Shown here in pieces: positions 1-7,395 of a stretch of DNA of 17,508 nt; positions within the stretch are counted from its first letter, which is position 1; every line of letters starts with the position of its first letter. The notes beneath the pieces were generated by a model. That model was not told the DNA's origin. It made no database searches and was given only the letters and a program-made list of their open reading frames with translations. This DNA is from JAIBAI01 sp044238875 (GTDB lineage: Bacteria; Bacteroidota; Bacteroidia; M30B66): the NCBI GenBank assembly GCA_044238875.1, contig JBIICM010000036.1, forward strand, positions 1-17,508, written 5' to 3'. The position numbers were made by a program, and so were the translations under genes.

Positions 1-162
1 GGCTGCGGCATTGTTCTGTATGGCATTTCGTTGGTGTTAACTGACGCCGAATGGCTATTCGGCGCTACGGCATTGCGGTGGCTGAGGCATTGTTCTGTTG
101 GGCATTTCGTTGGGGCATTCTGGTGATGTTAACCTTCGCCAAAATAAAATAGCTATTCGGTG
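1..162. repeat. Degenerate two-copy direct repeat in non-coding DNA at the window edge
   Basis: Two related copies are visible. Bases 1-34 match 80-113 with 3 differences (offset 79). Both copies are followed by TGTTAAC (35-41 and 127-133), then CGCC (45-48 and 137-140), then GCTATTCGG (54-62 and 152-160). The order is kept while small insertions widen the offset from 79 to 92 to 98. The hexamer GGCATT occurs six times between 7 and 119. The left copy touches the window edge, so the array may continue outside. No supported gene lies in 1-177. There is no regular repeat/spacer pattern, so it is not a CRISPR array. Its function is unknown. Confidence 0.6.
45..64. other. Perfect 8-bp hairpin with a 4-base loop
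   Basis: CGCCGAAT (45-52) and ATTCGGCG (57-64) are exact reverse complements around GGCT. The hairpin lies about 115 nt past the end of the TonB-dependent receptor gene, which reads towards it. It is not followed by a T-run on either strand, so it is not a classical intrinsic terminator. It could be an RNA 3'-end structure or a protein-binding palindrome. Confidence 0.5.
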
Positions 163-173
163 ATTTAGCCGAA
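145..173 (-). terminator. Weak candidate terminator after the TonB-dependent receptor
   Basis: On the minus strand, starting 5 nt after the receptor stop codon, TTCGG and CCGAA (169-173 and 156-160) form a 5-bp stem with an 8-base loop. An interrupted T-rich stretch (TAGCTATTTTATTTT) follows. The stem is short and the T-run is broken, so this is only a possible termination site. Confidence 0.25.
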
Positions 174-177
174 AAGA

Positions 178-2472
178 TTAAAACTTAAAGTTGGCTCCAA
201 TACTTGGAAGTATGGGTAACTGATTAACACGGTCGAATTTAACACGGTCGAAATAGAAAACATTTTCACGGTTATAGGCATTGGTAATGCCTGCGGTGAT
301 TTCAAGTCTCATATTTCTTTTCATTTCAACGATGCGTCGCAGGCTTAGATCAAGCCTGTGAAAAGCGGGTAACCTTCCGCCATTAAGCTTTCCGTAAAGT
401 ATTCCAAGATTTCCGTTGGCCGTTGTGTAGTCCTGATTGAGGTTATTACCCAGGTTTAACTGCTCGTAAAAGCCCTGTGTTTGGGTAAATGGAAATCCTG
501 AACCATAATTCCAGCGGGCGCCGGCTTCCCATTGTCTGTTCTTGCCGAATACCCAGTTCAACACCAGGTTTACATTGTGCCTGCGATCCCAAACCGGACT
601 GTAGCGCTGTACCTCATCTTCGCGGGTAACCTGCATCAGCGAATAAACAGCCCACACATACAGTCGCTTAAGTTCATATTTAAGCAGTATATCAACCCCT
701 CTTGAATTGCCTCTTTCAGCGATAAAGTCTTTCTTCAGCAAATCAGGTTTGTTCAGATTGAGCTGATTATCATCGTATAATTTGTTGCGGTTAATATTGG
801 TCAACTGGTTAAAATCGAAATAGTAAGCTTCCGCATTCAGCCTGAGGTGCTCGGTGAGGTCGCTTTCAAAGCCGGCGATCAGGTGGCGCGCCTTCTGAAG
901 TCTTGAGTTCAGCGTCTGCCCCTGAAAGTTGGAAGGGAGGCTTTCAGGTGTAGAGAGGAATCCGTAAAAAAGGTTGACCACATCACGGTCAGATACGCCC
1001 GCAATCAGATTCTGGGCATACAAGCCTCCGGCGAATTTCAAACGAAACGTTTCAGTCAGGTTATATTTAAGTCCCAAACGAGGTTCAGGGGAGAATTCGC
1101 CTACTGAGGCATAGTAATGCGCCCTGAAACTGGGCTCAAAAACAAGGTTACCCCATACCCCGTGATACTTTACGTAACCGGCCAGTTCTGTGTTGAAGTC
1201 TTCCTGCACAATTTTCCGGTTGAGCTCATTAAAAAACAAGAAATTTGTATTGAACCCAATCGCTTCAAATCCATATTGTATATCATTTTTACCAAGGAAA
1301 TATTTAAAGTTAAGCCCAAGGTTAAAACCTGAAATGCTGCTTGAGCGCGAAGGTCGCGAAGCTTCGTCGAGCTTAATGTTATAGCTTGAATAGCTGAATA
1401 CCCCATCGAAAAGTACCGATGAACCTGATGGTATCAACACAAAGCTGGAACCAAGGCCGTAAGTATTCCAGCTCAAATCCTGCAGGCTCTTGTACCTTAC
1501 CTTATCAGTGAAATTGAAACCTGAGATATTGAGTTTGCTGCCATTGTCAGCTGCAAATGATATTTTTCCGTACAGATCTGCAAAATTATAGGGCAAACCT
1601 GCTGTATCAAGATAAGGGTAAAATACACCTGAACTTTGTTTAAGGTATGACGATCTGCCGCTGAGGATAAAGGATGAACTGCCGCCTGAATCAGACTTTC
1701 TTTTGAGCAGGGGGCCTTCCAGTTGAATTTTCGAGACAAACGGACTTACCGATATTTTACCGCCAAAGCCTGATTTGTTGCCATCGCGTGTAGTGATTTT
1801 CATGATAGAGGAGATTCTGCCACCGTATTCGGCACCAAAACCGCCGGTAAATACATCTGCATTTCGGATAATATCGGTATCGAAAACAGAAAAAAGCCCG
1901 ATGGAATGAAAAGGGTTGTAAATGATGATACCATCGAGGAGCACTTTATTCTGGATGGGTGATCCGCCCCTAATGTAAAGCTGCCCACCCTGGTCACCGG
2001 TAAAGGTTACACCGGGCAGCACCTGCAGGTATTGGGCAATATCAGGATCCGCGCCAATACCAGGCAATTTGGTCATGTCTTTCGGGGTGATGGTGGTGGT
2101 GGAGATATTCACCCTGTTGCGGTCTTCCTCTTTCTGTCCGCTAACTTCAAACGCTCTGAGGTTCACGGTTCGCTCGGTTACATTGAGGTTGCGGCTGAGA
2201 ATCTGACCGGCTTTAAGGCTTACCGGCACTGACAAAGAGTCATATCCGGGCGACCTGAAAATAAGGGTATAATCACCGGGGGGCACTTTGGTGATGGAAT
2301 AGAAACCGTTTACATCAGTTGCTGCGCCGAATGCAGTTCCTTTGAGGTAAACATTAATGAATATAACAGGCTCACCGTTTTTCTGGTTGTAGATAAAACC
2401 TCTGACCGAAGCGTTTTGCGATCTTACAAAACCGCTTAGCAGCAGCAGACTAACAATGAGCAAATGTTTCAT
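178..2472 (-). CDS. TonB-dependent outer membrane receptor with N-terminal carboxypeptidase-regulatory-like domain
   Basis: This is an outer membrane beta-barrel of 764 residues that would import an unknown ligand using TonB energy. A signal peptide (about 1-19, ending VRSQ) is followed by a carboxypeptidase-regulatory-like beta domain (about 21-105; VRGFIYNQKNGEP and GFYSITKVPPGDY are typical). A plug domain (about 125-235) carries LYIRGGSPIQNKVLLDG, with the usual 'RGG..NLVLLDG'-type signature. The rest is barrel, ending in phenylalanine as outer membrane barrels usually do. No SusD-like partner lies beside it, so a SusC/D glycan pair is not supported here, and the substrate cannot be named. 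It lies 90 nt after lepB in the same direction but has its own promoter-like sequence, so it may be transcribed separately. The start is chosen because it gives a clean signal peptide. Confidence 0.93.
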   Translation of the reverse strand: MKHLLIVSLLLLSGFVRSQNASVRGFIYNQKNGEPVIFINVYLKGTAFGAATDVNGFYSITKVPPGDYTLIFRSPGYDSLSVPVSLKAGQILSRNLNVTERTVNLRAFEVSGQKEEDRNRVNISTTTITPKDMTKLPGIGADPDIAQYLQVLPGVTFTGDQGGQLYIRGGSPIQNKVLLDGIIIYNPFHSIGLFSVFDTDIIRNADVFTGGFGAEYGGRISSIMKITTRDGNKSGFGGKISVSPFVSKIQLEGPLLKRKSDSGGSSSFILSGRSSYLKQSSGVFYPYLDTAGLPYNFADLYGKISFAADNGSKLNISGFNFTDKVRYKSLQDLSWNTYGLGSSFVLIPSGSSVLFDGVFSYSSYNIKLDEASRPSRSSSISGFNLGLNFKYFLGKNDIQYGFEAIGFNTNFLFFNELNRKIVQEDFNTELAGYVKYHGVWGNLVFEPSFRAHYYASVGEFSPEPRLGLKYNLTETFRLKFAGGLYAQNLIAGVSDRDVVNLFYGFLSTPESLPSNFQGQTLNSRLQKARHLIAGFESDLTEHLRLNAEAYYFDFNQLTNINRNKLYDDNQLNLNKPDLLKKDFIAERGNSRGVDILLKYELKRLYVWAVYSLMQVTREDEVQRYSPVWDRRHNVNLVLNWVFGKNRQWEAGARWNYGSGFPFTQTQGFYEQLNLGNNLNQDYTTANGNLGILYGKLNGGRLPAFHRLDLSLRRIVEMKRNMRLEITAGITNAYNRENVFYFDRVKFDRVNQLPILPSIGANFKF

Positions 2473-2482
2473 GAATGACTTA

Positions 2483-2515
2483 CAAAGATATTGTTTCTGT
2501 TAAAGCCATAACCAA
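2483..2515 (-). promoter_or_regulatory. Bacteroidota-type promoter upstream of the TonB-dependent receptor
   Basis: On the minus strand, TTG (2513-2515) is followed after 22 nt by TATCTTTG (2483-2490), a perfect match to the Bacteroidota -7 consensus TAnnTTTG. The ATG at 2472 begins only 10 nt after the box, so a transcript from here would have a very short leader. The match is seen in the sequence; promoter activity is inferred. Confidence 0.5.
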
Positions 2516-2562
2516 TGCTAATGAATTGGCCAACAGTGCCCGATTTGAAGCGCCATTCAAAA

Positions 2563-4176
2563 TTATTTCCCCCGCTTCCGAAGGCGATGACGGTTGTTCC
2601 AGCCCCAAATACCGATTAACAGCGGTATCATGATGTGGAAGAAATACGAGCGGCTGATGCCTTCGTTGTTGATGAAACTGAAAACCCTCTCATACCTGAT
2701 GTTTGGAAAGCTCCGGTTCTTCGACCTGGATAACCAGATAAAGACCGCCTTGCCCACCAGGTGATCATGCGGCACAAAGCCCCAAAAGCGCGAATCAGCT
2801 GAATTGTGGCGGTTATCACCCATCACGAAATAATAATCCTGCGCAAATGTGTAAGCGCCGGCGGGCTGTCCGTTAATAAAAATGGTACTGTCTTTTATTT
2901 CAAGTCTGTTGCCTTCGTAAATCTCAATGATTCGCCGGTACAGGGAGATGTTTTTCACATTCAGGGCAACCGTAACACCTTTTTTAGGTATGGTTAACGG
3001 ACCGTAATTATCACGGTCCCATGCTAATGCCGGATCAAAGGGAAAAAGATCAGTATCTTTCTCGTTGGTCTCCGCAAGCTTATCGAGCAGGGTTGACTCC
3101 ATCAGGCCTTTTTTACTTTGTTCATTCAGGTGCAGCCGCCATAAGCTGAATGAGTTATCTGCCGGCTCGGCGTCGGTTATATCAAGCTTGTTGAACAGTT
3201 TTTCAGGGTTGCCGTTGAACTGGGCATAATAAGAGAATTGCATCATGGGCGGATTAACGGCCGGCTTTCCGTTGATGAACAGTTGCTTGTTTTTTAATTC
3301 AAGCTTGTCGCCAGGTATCGCTACACAACGTTTCACGTAATGGTCTCTTTTGTCAACAGGCCGCCAGACAACCTTTCCAAAAGGCTTGTTATTGTAAGGA
3401 TTAATTGCAGTCGGTGTATTTACCAGCTCCCAGCCGAAAGCCCTCACTAATTTGTAGTAACTGATGTTTTGACAGTTAAGCGCAACTGTATCTCCGTCAG
3501 GGTAATTGAATACCACAATATCATTGTTGCTGACCTTACTCAGGGCCGGAAAGCGGAAATAAGGCAGCTGAATCCAGGTGCTGAAAGAGGGTACACTTTC
3601 TGTTAGCGGCAGTGTATGGTGTGTAAAGGGCACCGTAAGAGGGGTTACAGGTGTTTTACTTCCGTAACTCAGCTTGCTTACAAATAAATAATCACCCACC
3701 AGCAGGGTTTTCTCCATTGACGAACTGGGTATGGTAAAGGCCTCAAAGAAAAATGTACGGATGATGGTGGCTGCCACAACAGCAAATACGATGGCCTCCA
3801 TCCATTCGGAACCTGTTGTTTTTCTGTATGACTTCCAGTAGTTTTCGCCCATCCATGAGTATTTCCTGCTGAACCCCACATAAGGGAGATAAAAGAAGGA
3901 GAAAACAACACCAATAATTAAATCAAATGGTTTTTCGACCTCAAAATTGCGCAAGGTAAGGTAAACCATTACCATAAAAATGATGATGTTCACCCCGGGT
4001 ATCAGTAATAGAATCAGCCACCAAAATGGTTTCCCAACAAGTTGCAGCCAAACCCAAAGGTTATAGCCCGGAATAAGGGCTTCCCAATATTTGCGGCGGG
4101 CTTTTATAAAAACACCTATGAGTCCTGCATGTAAGGCAAGAATTAATAATCCGTTGATGATCCACTTAATTTCCAT
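2563..4176 (-). CDS. lepB: Signal peptidase I, long Bacteroidota form
   Basis: This membrane serine protease (family S26) cuts signal peptides from exported proteins. The 537 residues begin with hydrophobic segments (about 5-24, 51-75, 84-101) resembling the DUF5684-like membrane region found on Bacteroidota signal peptidases, then an anchor helix (126-142). The catalytic serine is Ser153 in IPSSSMEKTL. The general-base lysine is Lys282 in YVKRCVAIPGD. The GDNR.NS.DSR.WG box starts at 453. A further membrane segment (about 511-526) and a basic tail close the protein. It is much longer than the E. coli enzyme (324 residues) because about 160 residues separate the lysine box from the GDNR box. 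That insert contains an apparent duplication (see findings). The gene follows dapB by 9 nt and is probably cotranscribed with it. Confidence 0.95.
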   Translation of the reverse strand: MEIKWIINGLLILALHAGLIGVFIKARRKYWEALIPGYNLWVWLQLVGKPFWWLILLLIPGVNIIIFMVMVYLTLRNFEVEKPFDLIIGVVFSFFYLPYVGFSRKYSWMGENYWKSYRKTTGSEWMEAIVFAVVAATIIRTFFFEAFTIPSSSMEKTLLVGDYLFVSKLSYGSKTPVTPLTVPFTHHTLPLTESVPSFSTWIQLPYFRFPALSKVSNNDIVVFNYPDGDTVALNCQNISYYKLVRAFGWELVNTPTAINPYNNKPFGKVVWRPVDKRDHYVKRCVAIPGDKLELKNKQLFINGKPAVNPPMMQFSYYAQFNGNPEKLFNKLDITDAEPADNSFSLWRLHLNEQSKKGLMESTLLDKLAETNEKDTDLFPFDPALAWDRDNYGPLTIPKKGVTVALNVKNISLYRRIIEIYEGNRLEIKDSTIFINGQPAGAYTFAQDYYFVMGDNRHNSADSRFWGFVPHDHLVGKAVFIWLSRSKNRSFPNIRYERVFSFINNEGISRSYFFHIMIPLLIGIWGWNNRHRLRKRGK

Positions 4177-4185
4177 GCTATTGGT

Positions 4186-4899
4186 TTATTTTAAAAGGTC
4201 TGTCATATTAAAAATTCCTTTTTTACCTGCAAGAAACTCAGCGGCGGCAACTGCACCAGCGGCAAAGCCTTGCCTGTTAAAGGCCGTATGAATGATTTCG
4301 ATGCGGTCAATAGCTGAAGTGTATCGGATGGAATGGGTACCCGGAACCTCATCTTCCCGCACCGAAATAAGCGGGATCTTGCCTGCTTCGGCTTCTGAAT
4401 CATTGACCCAGCCTGAGTATGAAGTATTGTTTTCCATGATTCCTTCTGCCAGGGTAATGGCCGTGCCGCTTGGCGCATCTTTCTTGTGAATATGATGAAT
4501 TTCTTCCATTTCAAGGGCATACGCCGGATATGATTTCATCAATTGCGCCAGTTTCTTATTCAGCTCAAAAAAGAGGTTGACGCCAATACTGAAATTGGTT
4601 GCGTAAAAAAGTCCGCCATTTTTTTCTTTGCAGCGCTTCTGTACCTCATCAAATCGGGAATACCATCCGGTGGTGCCAACCACAACAGGTGTTTTAGCCT
4701 CAAAGCAGGCCATGATATGATCAATGGCTGCATCGGGCGCTGTAAATTCAATGGCAACATCTGATAAGGCAAGCCTTTCTTTCCAATCGGCCGGCTTATC
4801 ATCCAGGCTGTAAATCAAACTAATTTCATGACCACGCGACAGGGCAATCTTTTCAATTGTCTTACCCATATTTCCGTACCCAATCAGAGCGATGCGCAT
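4186..4899 (-). CDS. dapB: 4-hydroxy-tetrahydrodipicolinate reductase
   Basis: This cytosolic NAD(P)H-dependent reductase of the diaminopimelate/lysine pathway acts on the product of DapA to give tetrahydrodipicolinate. The 237 residues open with a dinucleotide-binding loop, GYGNMGK (7-13). GTTGW (75-79) is the conserved second nucleotide-site segment. EEIHHIHKKDAPSGTA (132-147) is the family signature; by alignment with the E. coli enzyme, His135 and Lys139 are the acid/base pair. The length is slightly below the roughly 270 residues of E. coli DapB, as is usual for short Bacteroidota versions. It lies 4 nt after the DUF5683 gene and 9 nt before lepB, consistent with one transcript. No key residue is missing. 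Confidence 0.96.
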   Translation of the reverse strand: MRIALIGYGNMGKTIEKIALSRGHEISLIYSLDDKPADWKERLALSDVAIEFTAPDAAIDHIMACFEAKTPVVVGTTGWYSRFDEVQKRCKEKNGGLFYATNFSIGVNLFFELNKKLAQLMKSYPAYALEMEEIHHIHKKDAPSGTAITLAEGIMENNTSYSGWVNDSEAEAGKIPLISVREDEVPGTHSIRYTSAIDRIEIIHTAFNRQGFAAGAVAAAEFLAGKKGIFNMTDLLK

Positions 4900-4903
4900 A
4901 TTT

Positions 4904-5455
4904 TTAAAAATTGATTTGAAGTGAAATACCCCGGCTTAACGCAGCGCTGCCGGGCATAAACTGAATATCTGGCTGAACCTTCATGCTCAGGGATGCATCC
5001 AGGTTAAAATCAAAAAGATGGGCATCAACCGTGGCATCAAGAATATTCAGCGCATACAGCAGCCCAAAACCAATCACGGTAAGGTCACGGTTTCGCCGGT
5101 AAAAATTTTGCAGTTCAAGAAGGTTACCATTGGTGTAACGAGCAAGCTCAGGATCGGGTACTCCGGAATTTTGTTCCCTGAGTATCAGCTCGTTCTTATA
5201 CAACCTGAAATAACGTGTATTAAACCGGTAGCTGTAAACAAGTGCGCCAGTTCCGGCGGCAACTACTCCTATTTTCCAGTATTTTTTATTGTAGAATTGA
5301 CCCGCACCGGGTAAAACTGCCGATAGCAGGGCCGCTTTTTTCGGAGAATGACCGGGCAATGAGTCAGCCTTTACTTGCCGCTGCGCTTTAATTGTTAGTA
5401 ACGGCAGACAAAAAAGGAGTAGCATTAAAATCCGGTATAAAGGACTAACCTGCAT
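4904..5455 (-). CDS. DUF5683 domain protein, exported or inner-membrane
   Basis: The function is unknown. The 183 residues begin with a signal peptide or anchor (about 1-25, ending IKAQ). The DUF5683-like core starts near 37, with HSPKKAALLSAVLPGAGQFY followed by NKKYWK and a hydrophobic stretch (about 62-76); a second hydrophobic segment lies near 125-140. Genes of this family commonly sit between parB and dapB in Bacteroidota, and the same position is seen here. Its ATG shares one base with the parB stop codon (TGATG), which suggests translational coupling, and dapB follows after 4 nt. The PGAGQFYNKKYWK segment resembles small membrane proteins of the TM2 type, but no biochemical role can be assigned. 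The context suggests a conserved housekeeping partner. Confidence 0.85.
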   Translation of the reverse strand: MQVSPLYRILMLLLFCLPLLTIKAQRQVKADSLPGHSPKKAALLSAVLPGAGQFYNKKYWKIGVVAAGTGALVYSYRFNTRYFRLYKNELILREQNSGVPDPELARYTNGNLLELQNFYRRNRDLTVIGFGLLYALNILDATVDAHLFDFNLDASLSMKVQPDIQFMPGSAALSRGISLQINF

Positions 5456-6348
5456 CAGGGATTGAGCTTCCGGAGGATTTCATCCAGTTGGTTTGCATCA
5501 TTGAAATGAATCCTGATAAGCCCTTTACCGGCCTGATCAGTTTTTACATCTATGCTGGTTGAAAGTCTTGATCCCAAATGTTTCACTGACTGACTCAGTG
5601 CGGGCGATAGATGAAAATTCGGCCTGGATGGAGTTGGTTTGGTATTCTTTCCGACCCTCACAGCTTCCTCAATTTGTCTCACCGACAATTCACTGCTCAA
5701 TATCTCATTGTAGAGGTTTAATTGCAGCTGTTTATCTTCAATATTTATCAGGGCTCTTGCATGGCCCATGGTAATACGTCGCTGCCTGATGCCAAGCTGA
5801 ATTTCCGGTGGAAGTTTAAGTAACCGCAGGTAATTGGTTACTGTGCTTCGTTTCTTAGCAACTTTCTCGCTTACTTCTTCCTGGGTGAGTTTAACCTCGT
5901 CGATCAAACGCTCATAGGCCAGTGCTATTTCAATGGCATCCAGTTCCTCGCGCTGAATATTTTCAACCAGTGCCATCTCGAGCATGCTCTGGTCGTTGGC
6001 AATGCGAATGTAAGCGGGTACGTGCGTGAGGCCCGCCATCTGTGAAGCCCTGAATCTTCTTTCACCGCTGATCAGCTGAAATTTATCATAGCCCATTTTA
6101 CGAACAGTTACAGGCTGAATCAAACCCATCTCCTGAATTGATTCAGCCAGTTCGCGCAGCGCTTCTTCCTCAAAATAGGTTCTTGGCTGAAACGGGTTGG
6201 CTTCGATCTGACTAATGGCGAGCTGTGTAATGGAACCTACCACTGCTTCACCTGAAGCATCGGTTCTGGAGGTGATATCTGTTTCAGGGCTTTGAAGCAG
6301 TGCGCTGAGGCCTTTACCCAGGGCATTCCGTTTATTGCTGGTATTCAT
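5455..6348 (-). CDS. parB: Chromosome-partitioning protein ParB (CTP-dependent DNA clamp)
   Basis: This cytoplasmic protein would load at parS sites, spread as a CTP-bound clamp and stimulate ParA during chromosome segregation. Of its 297 residues, the N-terminal RNALGKGLSALL (7-18) is the conserved ParA-contacting segment. The ParB/Spo0J nuclease-like domain (about 43-135) carries the CTP-binding motifs GERRFRAS (95-102) and ENIQRE (129-134). A helix-turn-helix (about 154-178, LTQEEVSEKVAKKRSTVTNY) reads parS, and a short C-terminal dimerisation region ends at 297. It follows parA by 25 nt and overlaps the DUF5683 gene by one base. Length and motifs are normal for a chromosomal ParB. I found no convincing parS in the window. 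Confidence 0.96.
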   Translation of the reverse strand: MNTSNKRNALGKGLSALLQSPETDITSRTDASGEAVVGSITQLAISQIEANPFQPRTYFEEEALRELAESIQEMGLIQPVTVRKMGYDKFQLISGERRFRASQMAGLTHVPAYIRIANDQSMLEMALVENIQREELDAIEIALAYERLIDEVKLTQEEVSEKVAKKRSTVTNYLRLLKLPPEIQLGIRQRRITMGHARALINIEDKQLQLNLYNEILSSELSVRQIEEAVRVGKNTKPTPSRPNFHLSPALSQSVKHLGSRLSTSIDVKTDQAGKGLIRIHFNDANQLDEILRKLNP

Positions 6349-6373
6349 GCTAATCTGGCTGAAAAGTGAACGA

Positions 6374-7195
6374 TCAGTTAAGCAATTCGTTCACGCTATC
6401 GATCACTTTCTCAGCATTATTGATTCTGGTAAGGTCGTTTTTCTGAAGGATTTCCCTTGCAAGATTCAGGTAGTTGATGGCACCGCTTGATGAGGCATCA
6501 TGCATGATCACCGACAGTCCGAAGCTGGGGGCTTCACCGAGACGGGTATTTCGTTGAATGATGGTATCAAAAACCATTTGCTGGAAATGCGTTTTCACCT
6601 CATCCACCACCTGATTGCTCAGCCGCAGGCGTGAATCATACATGGTCAGCAAAATGCCTTCGATTTCAAGATCAGGATTAAGCCTTGACTGAACGATTTT
6701 TATGGTGTTGAGCAGTTTGCCAAGCCCCTCGAGTGCAAAGTATTCACACTGCACGGGAATAATAACGGCATCAGCGGCTGTAAGTGAATTAACGGTAATC
6801 AGCCCCAGTGAAGGAGAGCAATCAATGATGATGAATTCATACTGATCACGAATCTTATTGATGGCAGCACGCATCATGTGTTCGCGGTTGGGGAAATTGA
6901 TGATTTCAATTTCAGCCCCCACCAGGTCAATATGGGCCGGTATCAGGTCAAGATTCGGCGTACTGGTATTGAGAATAATATCGCGCGGCTCCACCTCGTT
7001 GATGATACACTCATAGATGCTGGTTTTAATGTTGCGCGGATCAAAGCCGATACCTGAAGTGGCATTCGCCTGCGGGTCGGCATCAATCAGCAGTGTTTTA
7101 TGTTCCAAAATGGCCAGACTTGCGGCCAAATTGATGGCCGAGGTGGTTTTACCCACACCGCCTTTTTGATTTGCAATGGCTATTACCCGAGTCAT
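6374..7195 (-). CDS. parA: Chromosome-partitioning ATPase ParA (Soj type)
   Basis: This Walker-type ATPase binds DNA non-specifically in the ATP state and drives movement of ParB-parS complexes. Among its 273 residues are the deviant Walker A KGGVGKTT (11-18, with signature Lys11), Walker A' LIDADPQ (36-42) and Walker B IIIDCSPS (122-129). There is no N-terminal DNA-binding extension, so it is the small chromosomal (Soj-like) form and not a plasmid P1-type ParA. It is the first gene of the likely parA-parB-DUF5683-dapB-lepB transcript. A TAnnTTTG box lies about 54 nt upstream, and a short palindrome lies between the box and the start. The methionine chosen directly precedes the conserved beta-strand and Walker A. 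Confidence 0.97.
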   Translation of the reverse strand: MTRVIAIANQKGGVGKTTSAINLAASLAILEHKTLLIDADPQANATSGIGFDPRNIKTSIYECIINEVEPRDIILNTSTPNLDLIPAHIDLVGAEIEIINFPNREHMMRAAINKIRDQYEFIIIDCSPSLGLITVNSLTAADAVIIPVQCEYFALEGLGKLLNTIKIVQSRLNPDLEIEGILLTMYDSRLRLSNQVVDEVKTHFQQMVFDTIIQRNTRLGEAPSFGLSVIMHDASSSGAINYLNLAREILQKNDLTRINNAEKVIDSVNELLN

Positions 7196-7209
7196 ACTTG
7201 CTTATTTGT

Positions 7210-7220
7210 CTGTTTAACAG
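7210..7220. promoter_or_regulatory. 11-bp palindrome just upstream of parA
   Basis: CTGTT-T-AACAG is an exact inverted repeat with a single central base. It lies 15 nt before the parA ATG and downstream of its likely -7 box. The one-base centre cannot form an RNA loop, so if it matters it would be as a DNA operator. A short palindrome like this can arise by chance. Confidence 0.25.
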
Positions 7221-7248
7221 TTTTTTAGATACAACTGATCCTTGTGGT

Positions 7249-7256
7249 CAAAGATA
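7249..7256 (-). promoter_or_regulatory. -7 box (TAnnTTTG) for the parA operon
   Basis: TATCTTTG on the minus strand matches the Bacteroidota -7 consensus exactly. It would place the transcript start near 7245, giving a leader of about 50 nt before parA. No good TTG element is seen at 19-23 nt upstream, so the promoter is incomplete by eye. Confidence 0.4.
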
Positions 7257-7395
7257 GGCAATACCAACCATGAAGCGGCATGAAAAACATTAACATAAGG
7301 CGGTTGGTAAGTGTCGATTTATCAACAAAAACGAAGCAGATGATGAATTATTTTGAAGGATATCCGGAAAGTTTGTCCTTTGCCAAAAAAAACTG

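Noticed and set aside
1..126. Open plus-strand frame running in from the left edge
   Set aside because: It overlaps the repeat region, is only 41 codons, and has no recognisable composition or motif. Too weak to call as a gene fragment.
1..162. Possible CRISPR array
   Set aside because: There are only two imperfect copies with uneven offsets, no constant repeat/spacer pattern and no cas genes nearby.
178..2472. SusC-type glycan uptake locus
   Set aside because: No SusD-like lipoprotein, glycoside hydrolase or sensor is adjacent, and the neighbour on the coding side is lepB.
3329..3344. CGTTTCACGTAATGGT inside lepB, parS-like left half
   Set aside because: Only the left half fits (10 of 16), the right half is lost, and it lies in coding sequence.
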